From positions 30,781,778-30,845,777 of the forward strand of contig CP154957.1 in the NCBI GenBank assembly GCA_039621445.1: 64,000 bases of DNA. Direction: 5' to 3'. The first letter of the stretch is position 1. The number at the start of each line of letters is the position of its first letter. Below the pieces are notes generated by a model. That model ran no database searches and was not told the origin of the DNA. It saw nothing but the letters and a program-made list of their open reading frames with translations. Made by a program: the position numbers and the translations under genes. The DNA is from Euglena gracilis. Taxonomy: Eukaryota > Euglenida > Euglenophyceae > Euglenales. Below, one piece after another: positions 44,701 to 55,853 of this stretch.

Positions 44701-47473
44701 GGGTGTGACCTTCCTTGAAAAGAAGCATGAACCCAATCCTTATCTGCATTTTGGCCCCAGCGGTCCCGCGAATTCCGTGTTTTTAGTTGTTTTGGTGGTC
44801 GGCATGCCACGAAAACCCCGGACCTACACCCCCCAAAGTGAAAAAAATACCGACAAAAGCACCAAAACCTCGGTACCGCCTCCTCCCTTTTTGTGCGATG
44901 CGGCTCTCTCCTCGCCGGCTGTTGGCGACCCTGGCCGACTCCCTCCGGGGGTTTTGACGTACTTTCTTGTTTTTGCCGGCCTCAGACTTGTGTTTTTGTA
45001 CGCTTGCCGGAGCTCAGGGAACAAGGACGGGGGGGCGGGGGCTAGGGTGGGTCCAATCACACCGCCGGCCAAGGATGCAGAAAGGACGGCATGCCTGGGG
45101 ATTTTGTGAAGGCCCATACAGGGTGAAGGGAAAGTGGTTTGAAGGGGAGGGGAGGGTCGCGAGTCCCCACCGAACTTGAAGTGGGGATGTGCCCGGCCAA
45201 TTTGTATCGTGATGAAATGAGAGAGGGGATCACACAAATTACACTTTTCACACATCGACCATTGTACAGTTCCCCCAAAGAACGGCCACAAATTCCTGGG
45301 AATTTACACGGCTGACGGTGATGTGACAAATACCGTGATTTTTGGACAGAAGATGAGGTGGGTTTGCGCAAATGCGCACATCGACCACATGTGCGCATTT
45401 GCGCAAACCGACCTGGGATGCGATCAAATATCTGGAACGTGAACGGACCTCGCTGCCGAGAGCTTTTTGAAACAAAAACAACTGTAAGAGCTTACAACAC
45501 AGCTTTGCACCGAAAAACAGACAGAAATGCACTGAAAAACAATGTATCAGTGCCAGGCCGAATAAAAAAGTGGTCGGTTTGCGCAAATGCGCACGTGGTC
45601 GGCGTTTGCACACTTTCAAACACCGATCATGTGCGTAAAGATGGACGTTGTCGGGGTGCAAAATGGGCACACCATGACCATGTGCGCATTTGCGCACACC
45701 GATCACATTAGCAAAATTTCAAACAGAACATACCAAACACGACGCCAAACGCCACCTGCAATGGCTCCTTCGGTGTGCAACTTACTCAGTTGCCAAACAC
45801 TCTCCTCAACCATGGGGATGTTTTACGGTCGATTCTGGCCCAGTGACACGTCCAGGTCCATGTGGAGACTGTAGACCTCCAGTGGGTGTCCCACTACTAG
45901 CACGTCCTGGCACACGTGCAATGGCGCTGCTTGGGCAAGGGGTGGCCATTGAAAACCCTTGCCACTTGCCCCCTGGCTTGCGTTTTGCTGCACCAGTCTC
46001 ATCAGGTGATGATAGGGGGTCGCACTTAAGCATCCACAAGGCCATCAATAACCCCCCGGTTGAGCAGCATCCGCCGAGGTGGCATTGTTATCCCCCACAA
46101 CCGGGACGGCAGACTGGGGGGACGGGCAAGCTACTGGTCCATGGAAACAATGGAAAATGGGAGCGTCTTAAATGTTGCCATAAAACTCATTGTTTTGGAG
46201 GGAGAGAATATTTAATGTTCACACCTGGTTGGGTTGTGTGAAAGTAATGGGATTTAACACCATGATATTGTGGACAAAAACTGGTATGCTGCATGTTTTC
46301 TGAGGAAAAAACGAGGCATCAAATGCGGACATCAACCACATACAAATAAATAAGTGGTGGAAAAAATGTGCGCAAATGCGCACACCAACCATTTGCACAA
46401 AATACAAATGAGGTTGGTGTACACAATTGCGTGAATGGTTGATGTGCGCATTTGCGCACATCAACCACGTGAAATTTGAGAAATATGCTCACATTTTTTA
46501 TATCACCACACGAAACAGAACACCTGCCTTTGCTTGAATATAGAAGGAAAGTTTGTCCAAGGATTTTGAATTGGTACCGATTGCAATGTGTGATAAAGAA
46601 TGGTGGCTTGTAAATGGTCCTTTGTTTGACCTCCAAATTATGGAGTGCTCTTCATCCTTAACGGTTGATGTGTGCACTTGCGCACACAGACCATTGTGGG
46701 CACAAAACTTTTGAAGACATTGCGAGGTGACGAAAATTCTGGTTTTTATATTATGTGAAACGTACAGCAGAACACACTGTATGACAGGAGAAAGTTTGTC
46801 CTCTCCAAGGGCAAGTTTGCATGTCTTATCTCCAACCCGTACAACCGATCGTTTTCGCGCCATCAGTTTGGAAATTGCGCGGGAAATTGATGACACGTAA
46901 CCCCCCCAAGGTTGCTTTTCTTAAAAAACAACAACTTCCAGAATTTGATAATTACGTGCGTGTAAGCTTCCCGTTTCTTCGGTCGGGAATCGTTTTTCCG
47001 CTTTTGCCCCACCATCTACAAATACACAAATGGTTGATGTGCACAAATGCGCACACCAACCATTTACACAAAATACAAATGTGGTTGGTGTGCGCATTTG
47101 CGCATCGACCCTCTTGTCACGTGAGTGTTCCATCGCCAGACACACATTTTGATCCGTCTGATAGCAGCAGAGTTCTGGAAAGTTTTTTATGCCACAATCG
47201 TCGCCTAATTTACCATCACATCACGTTGCCCAAATGTTGGCAAGTCGGTCCCATTCAACCAGGTGTGCATCACCTGCAGTTAAAGGCAACACAGACATAT
47301 CAAAATGCCAGGGTGTACAACCCACCTGTTTCACAGACAACAACACCAGCCTGTCCGCTCCAGATGTTTCACACATCTCGTCAGGATGAGAACTTTGAGA
47401 CCTTTGTGTTTCCTAACCTGTATCGTGAGGTGTGAACCTCATATATTGATATATATATATGTATGTATGTATA

Positions 47474-47545
<72 letters not shown>

Positions 47546-48100
47546 TATGTTTCACCAGGTACTTTCGGCGCTTCAAGGAAATTGTAAAAAATGTCGATTT
47601 GCACAAATGCACACATCGACAAAAAAAAGCAGATGTGCGAGATGCGCCGCCTGAGTGCAGGTTGGGTCGAAAGAGGAGTGTCGAAAATGGCTTTTCCGAA
47701 CAAACACCACGACCTCCCTTGACTCCCTTGACTTCCCTCCTCCCCTTTAGCTGATGGTTTCCCGGCCACTGCCGGCTGGGATTGGGCCTGCTTCGCAAGC
47801 CAGTCATGCCGGTGTCCCGTACCCCCCCCCCCCCCCCCCCCACAGGTCTTCGGCACGTACGGTGCCATCTGCGCCGGCGCGTTCCTCTTCGTGTGGTTCG
47901 TGGTGCCGGAGACGAAGGGCGTTGCCCGGGACGGCGCCCACTCCCGGGCCGACGCCCTCCTCGAGGCGTCGCTGGGCCCGGAGGAGGAGGACGGGGAGTG
48001 TGCGTCGCGAGACGCCGGGCACAGCGACAAGTGCCCGTCCCCCGCCTGCCATCCCGCCACTGCCCCCCTCGGGCCCGAGCCCGAGGCTCTGACCCACTAG
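33952..48100 (+). CDS. MFS sugar transporter (sugar porter family)
   Basis: Twelve-helix sugar carrier. Exons: 33952-34087, 34593 to about 34727, 34926-35015, 35172-35221, 35703-35820, 35998 to about 36049, 36226-36318, 36511-36594, 41389-41551, 41961-42081, 42447-42545, 42748-42854, about 43017-43040, 43309-43419, 43763-43882 and 47846-48100 (TAG). Family signatures come in order: LFGYNTGAI (helix 1), [12 protein letters not shown] (loop 2-3), [13 protein letters not shown] (after helix 4), [12 protein letters not shown] (helix 6), [24 protein letters not shown] (helix 7), VDRVGRR (loop 8-9) and VPETKG after helix 12. Introns after 35015, 35221 and 36318 start with GC. The N-terminus has ERRPLL, an acidic dileucine motif used for vacuolar sorting in plant sugar carriers; location is inference. 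The end of exon 2 is unresolved and may hold a frameshift. Substrate cannot be told. Confidence 0.9.
34378..34528. mobile_element. Short CAGGGGTTTTTT-family element in transporter intron 1
   Basis: The left end CAGGGGTTTTTTTGA and the right end TCTCAAAAAAACCCTG are inverse. Flanks CACACAGC and CCTGCAGC share five of eight bases, so the duplication has decayed. The inside has GGTGGGTG repeats and C/G runs, as in other members of the family. Confidence 0.65.
37560..37860. repeat. TTATAACCCCC / GGGGGTTATA palindromes
   Basis: The string GGGGGTTATAAGT and its inverse occur several times between 37565 and 37750, and again at 40560-40590 and 13600-13620. They flank the satellite-like array on both sides. 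Confidence 0.6.
38090..40435. repeat. Tandem array: two ~210-bp units, then twelve ~163-bp units
   Basis: From 38518 a unit of about 163 bases repeats twelve times with few changes: AAAAAGTCGAAAAAAATCGA, a T run, GCCCGAAACGATG, GGCCTCCCGGACCCGG, GAGCCGAAAACGAGCG, then GTTTTGGGCCGCCGACCCAT. Two longer, related units (38090-38300 and 38310-38515) precede it, sharing CCCCGCAACTCCCCGCCT. The array lies in the 4.8-kb transporter intron (36595-41388). Open frames of about 60 codons recur once per unit but shift register each time, as 163 is not a multiple of three, so it is not protein-coding. Confidence 0.95.
41605..41815. repeat. (TG)n-rich tract in a transporter intron
   Basis: Alternating purine-pyrimidine DNA, with a pure (TG)n core at about 41728-41772 followed by (CG)n. 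It lies just after the exon ending at 41551. Confidence 0.95.
43549..43741. mobile_element. Truncated CAGGGGTTTTTT-family copy
   Basis: The right end GGGCTTAAAAAAGCCCCTG and the inside (GGCGCCGAAGGTGCCG, GGTGGGTG runs) match the family at 9013 and 10165. The left inverted repeat is missing. It is inside the transporter intron 43420-43762. Confidence 0.55.
44280..47640. repeat. Dispersed palindromes with TGCGCATTTGCGCA core
   Basis: At least ten copies occur in the last transporter intron, at about 44289, 45364, 45390, 45580, 45683, 46366, 46442, 46670, 47035, 47088 and 47595. The best copies (such as 46436-46468) extend to about 30 bases, GGTTGATGTGCGCA on one arm and its inverse on the other. 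Some come as close pairs in inverse order (45364 and 45390; 47035 and 47088). Two copies are followed by GTGCGAGATG-GCCGCCT. No other part of the window has them. Confidence 0.85.
47447..47550. repeat. (TA)n microsatellite with GTATG interruptions
   Basis: Mostly TA dinucleotides with a few GTA or TGT steps, just before the last hairpin copy and within the same intron. Confidence 0.95.
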
Positions 48101-49197
48101 CCTCACAAGTGACCTTCGCCGTGATGGTGACTGCCTATGGCTGCCCGCCGGCAATATATCTGTGCTGTTGTGTCCAGCCCAATTTGCCGAAGTCCTAGCT
48201 CCACATAAATCAGCCATAAAATAATTATTGTGTTGACAGATGGATGTTCGGCAGCAGCGTCCAATTCTGGAAAAGCATGCAAATAGGTGGTTGGCCTGGT
48301 TTGCTTCATTGGAGTGCTTTCAAACAGCGCAAGTACGCAATAATGAACTCCGCAGCAGCCATCAAAGTGCTATTTTCCCCTCTGGGGGACAAGGGTTTCC
48401 ACAACTCTTCCCTATATGCTGTTTGAGTGGGAACAGAAGTTTGCAAGTGGCTGTTTTCCCGCGTGCACTGAGGTCATTGCCGTGGAGGCTGTATTACTAC
48501 TGTTTTTGGAGGCGGGTCCAAGCACCTCTGATGATGCTGGGCGATGCTGGCATTTTTTTTTGTGTATTTTGAAGAATTCGGCCGTTTTCAGGATGATTCA
48601 ACATCCTGAAAACGGCTCCAACGTCACACCCATTTTGGCCATTTTGGATTTTTTTTTGCTAATCTGGGGGATATTTTTGCATTGATTTGGGCAAATGTTG
48701 GGCTAATTTGGGTCAATATGAGCACATTTATGGCGTTTTTTTTTGGCCATTTTATGACATTTTGTTATTTTGGGTAGTTGTATATGAAAATTTATATAGT
48801 TGGTTATTTTGTTTGGACATTGTTGGCGTTTTTGGGCTATTTTTGGTTATTTCAAGATATTTTAGGTCATTTTGGCTGCTTTTTGGGTTTTTTGTGGTCA
48901 TTTTTTTTTTGGACTTTTGTGGCCATTTTAGCGGGTAAATGACCAAAAGTGGGCAAAGTGGAAAAAAGTGGATGAAGTTGATGCAGATTCTGCAGTGGAT
49001 GCTCTGGATGAGGTATCTGCGTGGATGCAGGTACAGGAGGTACACCACCAAGGGCTTCAAAGGCGATGCAGGGCGATGCAGGGCGATGCTGGACCCAAGG
49101 GCATGGCTGACCAGAGGTGCTTGGACGGGTCGACTGCCAGGCAGCTGGCGTTGTCCACTCGCTCACCTCCGCAGGCCAAAGGCCCACCCAGGGCACG
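48101..49197. other. Intergenic between transporter and actin-like gene
   Basis: From 48540 to 48960 it is T-rich with repeated TTTTGGCCATTTT-type text, related to the fold-back units. A GGGCGATGCA unit occurs three times at 49058-49090. An acceptor-like CTCCGCAG ends at 49174, 23 bases before the next start codon. Confidence 0.5.
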
Positions 49198-51427
49198 ATG
49201 AAGATGGCCGTCAACACCGCGAAGCTGCTGAAGAACGTGCCACTGCCGGACGAGATTGCGGCGGTGCACGACAACGCGGTGGTGCTGGACACGGGGGGCG
49301 GCACCCTCAAGTCCGGCTTCAGTGGGGACGACTGCCCGCGCATCATCATCCCGACGTGCGCCGGAACCCGGAAGGGCAGCAAGGGGGACCCGAAGGAGAC
49401 CTTTGTGTGCAACCAGGTCCGTGTACCTGAGCGCGGAGATATTTGTGTATAGCTTTGGCCACCATTGTGCTTATCATTGGTGTTGCTGGGTTGTTGTTGT
49501 TTCTTTTTCCAAATACCATTTTGTTTGTCGTTCTGCCGACACAACAACACCGAAACATATCAAGGAATTCCTTTTTACTTTCCTTCTCTCGTTGCCTTGC
49601 TTTTCCCCTTCTGTCGTTGCCACTGGCCCGCAGGCCGCCAAGCGCAGGGAGGAGCTGGACATCGTGTGCCCTATCCAGCATGGCAACGTCTCAGACTGGG
49701 AGGCGATGGAGAAGATCTGGGAGTACCTCTACACTGACTGTCTCAAGGTGTGCAAGTGTGTGAGCGAATGATTGCGTGAGTGAGCGAGTGTGTGCGTGTG
49801 TGTTTTGTGCATGTCTGTGTGGATGTCTCGGGCACACTGGCTCCTGCACGTCGCTTGAGAAGCATCGGTGTTGCGGTCGGCGGAACCACATGTGAATTGT
49901 GCTTTGTCGCAGCCCCGATGATGGCTGGTTTGCTGGGTCCACTGGGGCTGGCAGACTCTTGTCAGGCACCACCTCCTGCACGCGCGTGCACATGTGCTCA
50001 TGCGTTCTGTGATTGACCAGCTCTTCCGCCCCCTCACATGGAACCGGATCAGCGCCAACCCTTGCTGCGTGGACTCTCCGTATGAATCTCAGGTACGGCC
50101 GGACGACCCCAGCACCCCCATCCTGCTGACGGAGCCCGCCCTCTGCCCGAAGGAGAACCGTGAGCGGATGTGCCAGATCTTCTTCGAGAAGCTCGGCGTC
50201 CCGGCGCTGTACGTCTCCGTCGCCCCCGTGCTGTCGGTGTACTCCAGCGGCCGCACCACCGGCATCGTGGTGGAGGCAGGCGCGTTTGGGGTGCTCGCCC
50301 ATGCGGTGGCCAGCCGTTTGCGGCACGGGGGCCGCCATCGCTCCCCTCCCGGAGGCGTCCACCCCCACCCCCGGCTTTTGCGTGCTTCCAAGCGACGCTG
50401 CAGCGATCCAGCAGGTGCGGAAAGGCCGTGTCCTGTTGCCCCGGCGCTTTGCACGGTTTATCTCCCGCAGGCAACAGCACGTGCCACACGGTGCCGGTCT
50501 TCGAGGGCTATTCCCTGTTCCACTCCATCCTGCAAGTCGACTTCGGGGGCCTCGACCTCACCCACTACGTGCGGGAGCTGCTGGCCGCCCAGGGGGTCCG
50601 CTTCCCAGGTGCCCCCTCCCCACAGCTTGTGCATTTGTGGGGCCAGAGCGTAATCTGTGATCTGTGATTTGTGTGTCATGCTTGGTGCTGCGTGGTTTGC
50701 GCGGTGGCATCTTTCCCTCCCAAATGGGTGTTGGTGACCTCTCGGCTCTTTCCCATACTGGGTGGGGTGCCAACAATTTTTTGACCACTGGGGAATTTGA
50801 ACGAGAAAAAGCATTGTTGGAAAAATTCTGGACAAACTCTCGTCCAGGATATTTTCGCCATTTTAAGGACCCGCCCGGATTTTTCCCCGACAAATGTAAG
50901 ATAATTCCAATTCCCCCCACTCAACGCCGATCCTTGGAATGTATTTTTGTTCCAAATCACTTGTTCAGAAGGTGTATTGACCTTTCAGACCTTTCTTTTT
51001 TTTTTAATTTGCAATTTGGAATTTTGTGATTGACCAACTTTGAAATTTGGATTTGGGATACTTTGCGATGTGAATTCTGATGTGTTTACCTGAATAATGC
51101 GTTCACAAGAGTTTTTTGTCCAGGGTTTTTCTCGCCCGTTTAAGCCAGCGTCCAGAAATTGTTCCTGCCATTTCAGGATTTTTCCAATATTTTTCCTGAC
51201 AGAATATTTCCTGTTGTCAATTGTTCCCCGCCGGTACGGCACTAATCTACTCCACCCGCAGCGGCTCACGAAACGGAGGTGTGCGGCTTCCTAAAGGAGA
51301 AGCTCTGCCAGGTGGCACAGGACTACCGGGCGTCGCAGAATGACCGGGACAAGGACAATGTGGCGAAGCACATCCTGCCGGACGGCACACAAATCAAGCT
51401 GGGTTTGTTCGTGCGCACACGCGTGCG

Positions 51428-51496
<69 letters not shown>

Positions 51497-53246
51497 CGTT
51501 GTGTTTGTGTGTGTGCGAGGATTATGTGGTGTCGTACAAAGTCAGCATTTCAACCCCTGAGAGAATTGGTCTGTTTTTTTTTGACCCAGTAACAAGCTGC
51601 CATGCCTCCGTCCAGTGTTAGAGGTTGGTTGTGAGAGCAACACAACATCTCACCTCCTCACGCTTTGCCAATCAGCCACACAGTACACAGTGGGTTCTCC
51701 TGCAGTGAGCAGGTGCTCTGCCCCGCCACTCGTGGTTAGGTGCAGGACCTGGACTCATGCCACCTTCATTCACCGTCATTATACTCAGCTCGTCTCTGGT
51801 GCCCCATGGATGACTCTCCCAGTACTGATCCATTAGGTGCTCCTGGTGGCAGCAATGTATTTTTTCACTGATCCATCTGGAATTGAGTCAGGGTGTTGGT
51901 ATGTGTGACATTTTGTTTCCCTACGGACCCCCCTCCATGGAAGGGAGGGTCCAAAAAAAGAAAAAAGGTTCTTCATACCCGCCACCCCCGGACCAGAGAT
52001 TTGAAAGTTGGTGACCCGTGGGGGTGGGTGGCGAGTGGAGGTTTTCCTCAAATTTTCGGCACAAAGCGCTGAGTAAATTTTTGGGCCCCGAAATTCACAC
52101 CCAAAAGTGGTGGGTGGGTGGGTGGGTCTGGACCTCCCCTCCCCCCGGATTCTGAAAAAAAAAAGCCTCTGCCCCGCACTTTGCAGGTCCGGAACGCTTC
52201 ACGTGCTGTGAGGCCCTGTTCCACCCCAACGTGTACGGGAGTGCCTCCGCCAAGATGAAGAAGGGCCTCCACGCCACCGCCATCGAGTCTGTCAAGAAGT
52301 GCGATCCGAACCGTGCCATTGCTTCCCCCATCCACTGGCTTCCCTACCTTTGGAGTTGTCTGACTGCTTTGACGACTGCTCCTTCTGTAACTTGTTGAAA
52401 TTCACCCCCAAAATCACACAACGTTTACTTCCAACGGATTTCCCCGGGGGAGGTTACCTTTGACGGGCTTGCGACGCAGCACACAGCAGGGGTGCGGCCC
52501 AGACATCACGGGCCTCCTCTACGGCAACGTGGTGCTGTCGGGGGGCACCACCATGTTCAAGGGGATGCAAGAGCGGGTCTCCCCTCCACCCTCAGCTCCG
52601 GGTGTTGTCCGTTCCGTGTGTTTCTCTTTGCCTGGGTGTGCCCAGCGTAGCCCATCGTTGCCAGTGCAAGCGCCACCACCGCTGGCTTTCTTCGAATGCT
52701 CAACTCGGCCCTGAGGGTCGCCTCGTCTGAAATCCCGGCTTCCAACACTGCCCCCGCACAGACCTCCAACGTGTCCATTCACTGTGTCGCCCCCGTTGCC
52801 CGGGACCCTAAACCGCGCCCCGGCCGCCACAGATGCTGAGGGAGCTGATGGACGTGGTGCCGGCGGAGAAGATCAAGGTGTTCGCCGCCACGGAGCGGAA
52901 GTACGCGGCGTGGATCGGCGGCTCCATCCTCGCGTCCCTGCCGACGTTCCAGGAGTTCTGGGCAGGCGTCCCACTGCAGCGCAGGGAGGAGGTTGGACGC
53001 TTTGGGAAGGCTGGGGACACACACAAAGGCTGGGGGCAAAGGAGGAGGTGCAACAGGTGTGGAGCGGCTGCTGTTAGTTTGCAGGGTTTCAAGTTTTCAT
53101 GGCAGTGTGATCCATTATGTGTTGTTTTTTTTGCCTCCGGCGACATTTCCCGAACCATGGACTGTGGTGCAAATGAAGCCTGGCGCTGGGTGACGCGGGC
53201 GGAGTACGACGAGAATCCCAACGTGGTGCACCGCAATTGCTTCTGA
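49198..53246 (+). CDS. Divergent actin-family protein (actin or actin-related protein)
   Basis: Nine exons in full phase agreement, 399 codons plus stop: 49198-49416, 49634-49747, 50093-50279, 50471-50608, 51262-51402, 52187-52312, 52503-52576, 52833-52965 and 53179-53246. Introns after 50279 and 52965 start with GC. Actin landmarks: [18 protein letters not shown] (phosphate loop 1, Lys18 kept), [70 protein letters not shown] and the C-terminus VVHRNCF. Differences matter: actin's catalytic Gln137 is Ala here (YVSVAPVLS where actin has YVAIQAVLS), and the second loop DSGDG is EAGNS. There is an N-terminal extension of about 30 residues, and the DNase-loop region is shortened and Lys/Gly-rich. 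That suggests an actin-related protein with weak ATPase rather than ordinary actin. Which ARP class I cannot say. Confidence 0.92.
51421..51495. repeat. (GT)n tract in an actin-like gene intron
   Basis: About 30 GT repeats beginning shortly after the donor at 51403, preceded by a GCGCACACGCGTGCGC palindrome. Confidence 0.97.
52037..52172. mobile_element. Degraded CAGGGGTTTTTT-family copy
   Basis: The right end GATTCTGAAAAAAAAAAGCC and the GGTGGGTG run with C/G runs match the family. The left end is GAGGTTTTCCTCAAATTTTC. It directly precedes the acceptor at 52186. Confidence 0.4.
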
Positions 53247-53913
53247 CCCACTCTGACCCTCACCAGTATCATTTGATTCACTCTGACAGCGATGTGCTCC
53301 TGCCCCTCCTCTTGCCCTGTCTCTCTGCGCCAATTGCACCAACCAGCCCCTCTCCCCACCCTATTTTGCATGTCATGGATGTCACGTTTGTCTGTGTGAC
53401 CAACATGTGCTTCGTATGGTGGACATGATTTGCCTCATGTTCTGCGCCTCCCCCTAGCCCCAGAGGCCGAGGTGAGGTTATCCCTCCCCCTCCTCCTCAT
53501 TTGACCCATACCATGCCAGTTCAGGTGTAAGCTAAACTCTCTGGGAATTACCTCTGGCTCATAAGCCTCTCAGCCCACCATTTCTGCCCACCTTTTTCGG
53601 CATTTTTTTTTAACATTCATGTTTATGGATTCCCCTAAGCTTTGGTTCATTTTTTTTTTCGCTTTTCGTAAGCCGAAAAAAATTTGGTTCAATTTGTGTT
53701 TTTTTCTGGCGTTTTTGTTTTCTGGATGCCAATGTGCATTATTTTTTTCTCTGAAGTATTTTCTTTTTTCCAAATTTGCTCAAATCGACTGCCACCCTGC
53801 TGGAGGGGCTCTTGCAAAAGAATGAATCTATGGTCCAGGCCAGGCTGTGTTTTAGTCGGGTGCCGACCCTACCCGGGGGGGTGCCCCAAGGCACAAAAAT
53901 CTGACCTGGGGGG
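53247..53913. other. Downstream of the actin-like gene
   Basis: No exon. From 53580 it becomes T-rich. It probably includes the 3' untranslated region; no AATAAA is obvious near the stop. Confidence 0.45.
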
Positions 53914-54561
53914 CAGGGCAGAACGGGAATCGGCCGAACAGCCAGGGTGGGTGGGGGGGGTCGACCACCCCCCCCCCCCCCCCCCCCCCCGCATGGTGGG
54001 TGGGGGGGGTCGACCACCCCCCACCACCTCTTCCCGTATTTCTGGGAGCACCAATTTTTGGACCCCAAAATTTTTTTTCCCATTTTGGGACCCATATAGG
54101 GGGTCCCCCTAAAACCACCCAAAACCCTTTTTTCACACCTTCCAAAATTTCAACATTTTCTCAAAACGTTGATTTTGAGAGGTTTTTGAAGCAAAAAATG
54201 CTATTGAAAGTCCAAACAATTTCAACGAGAAAACATGTCAGTAAAATTAAATTTGATTGTGCCAAAAGTTTGTCCACTTCTTTTGACATTCGTTTTTTTT
54301 CACCCCCCTCCTAGAAAGAACCAATTTTTTTCCCTGAAAATTTTGAGATTTTTTGTAAAAAAAAAAGTGGGTTTCCATCAAAAAATCATGTGTTTTGGGT
54401 GCATTTTCAAAAATTTCAATTTTTTTTTTCCTGGCCAAAATCCCCGTTTTCCGAAAATCGTGAAAAAAGTGCTGTGGGGGGTGGGTGGGGTTGACCCGCC
54501 CCCCCCCCCTCCCGAGTGGGGAGGGGTCGACCCCCCCACCAGGCCTTCCCGTTCTGCCCTG
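53914..54561. mobile_element. Long copy of the CAGGGCAGAACGGGAA element
   Basis: The left end CAGGGCAGAACGGGAATCGG equals that at 15349, and the right end TTCCCGTTCTGCCCTG is its inverse. The flanks are G-rich on both sides, so the 8-bp duplication cannot be judged well. The inside, about 650 bases, has GGTCGACC next to C/G runs near both ends and AT-rich text in the middle without a plausible protein. Confidence 0.75.
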
Positions 54562-54569
54562 GGGGGGGG

Positions 54570-54790
54570 GTAGGGCACTCGGCCAAAAGTGCCTAGCAGA
54601 CACTCCGGCGCCGAAGGCGCCGGAAGCCTCAGAAAAAAAGGTTATTTTCTGAGGAAAGTTCCTGGGCACAGGCCGAAATCTGACCCCCCCGGGGGGGGGT
54701 AGTGCCTGCCTGGGCAGGCACTCAATAGCACTCCAGACCCCCCCTCCCCCAGGTTAGTAAAAAAAAGTGCCTGCACAGGCCCTATCGAGG
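54570..54790. repeat. Relative of the 30865-31161 element
   Basis: It shares GTGCCTGCCTGGGCAGGCACT, here a near-perfect hairpin, and AGGTTAGTAAAAAAAAGTGC at its right side with the 30.9-31.2 kb element. The ends are unclear. Confidence 0.45.
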
Positions 54791-55853
54791 AGTGAGAGGC
54801 ACAGTGCTAATTTAAAATGTTCTTTAAATTTGTTTTGTTTTGAAGCATGTTTAAGAAAACTGTAAACATTCCTGAAAAGGCCCCAGAATTCGTCTGATTT
54901 GCTTTTCGAATTTGATACTAAAAAAAAAATCCGTAAATTTCTGAGTCCAAAGGCCGATGAAAAGTGCGCTTGATTTTTTGCCCGGCTGATAGCTCCTGAA
55001 AACTTTTTGGGCCTGATATATACTTTTACAACCAACCTTGGTGCCCCTGGGGGTCTTAAACGAGCCTGCTCCCTTGCTGCAAGCTGGAGGCCTGCCTCGG
55101 GGGCCGAATGCAGCCTGGCAGGTCACACAGCTGGGCCGAACTGTGTGCCATGGCCGTCAGTCAACCCGCTCCACCCACTGCCCCGCAGCCGCCGCCAGCC
55201 CCCCGGCGCCCGCGCGGCGCCGAAGGCGGTCATGGCGGCCTGCGTGGCCGAAACGACGCCGCTGGCAGGAGCACTGGGCACCCGCCCAAGCCCTAGGGAT
55301 GCCCCCCCAGCATCTCTGACCGGGTCGTTCCTGTGTTCTTTTGGGGGGGGGTTTGGGACCACTGTCTGAATGGCGGTTTTGTGATACAGATATCTTTCAA
55401 CGTCAGTTGCATGAGGCACAGGTACTCTACATGTTCTAAACCTGTATGCAATAATTGGACAGCATTGCTGAATTATTTCCTGGATGTTTGCAGTTTTGAT
55501 GCCATTCTCGCCCCCTTTCCTCAAAGTTTCTTCATGGAATGTTTTGCGAAAGTTGCATATTTTTAAAATGGATTGTCAAAATGATTTTTCATTTATCTTT
55601 CCAATTTTTCCACCACCAAGCTCTTCCCACCTATATCAATTTTGTGCAAATTCGGACCCATTTTTCATTGCTGAAGTGGTGGGTGCTTCTTGGTCCCGTC
55701 CTGATTTAGTGACCCTGTCATCTGGACACCGATATCCTCAGTTCAGCTTTTTCAAGTTGAGGAGGCAAACGGGCTGCCCAGCTCAACTTTTGGTTCTCAT
55801 AACCGATTTTTGCAGATCGTTTGAATTGGTTTTTTGGTGTTGTTTTTTTTCAG
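54791..55853. other. Mixed region, possible 5' exon near 55231
   Basis: A GC-rich patch at 55185-55320 contains ATG at 55231 (MAACVAETTPLAGAL...) after an acceptor-like CCCCGCAG. It could be the first exon of the gene that continues at 55854, but no donor gives the required phase except a weak one near 55339. The rest is AT-rich and shows no coding signal. Confidence 0.35.

Noticed and set aside
44280-47640. CRISPR-like or Rho-independent terminator hairpins
   Set aside because: Spacing is irregular, the copies are not direct repeats with spacers, and the site is inside a eukaryotic intron.
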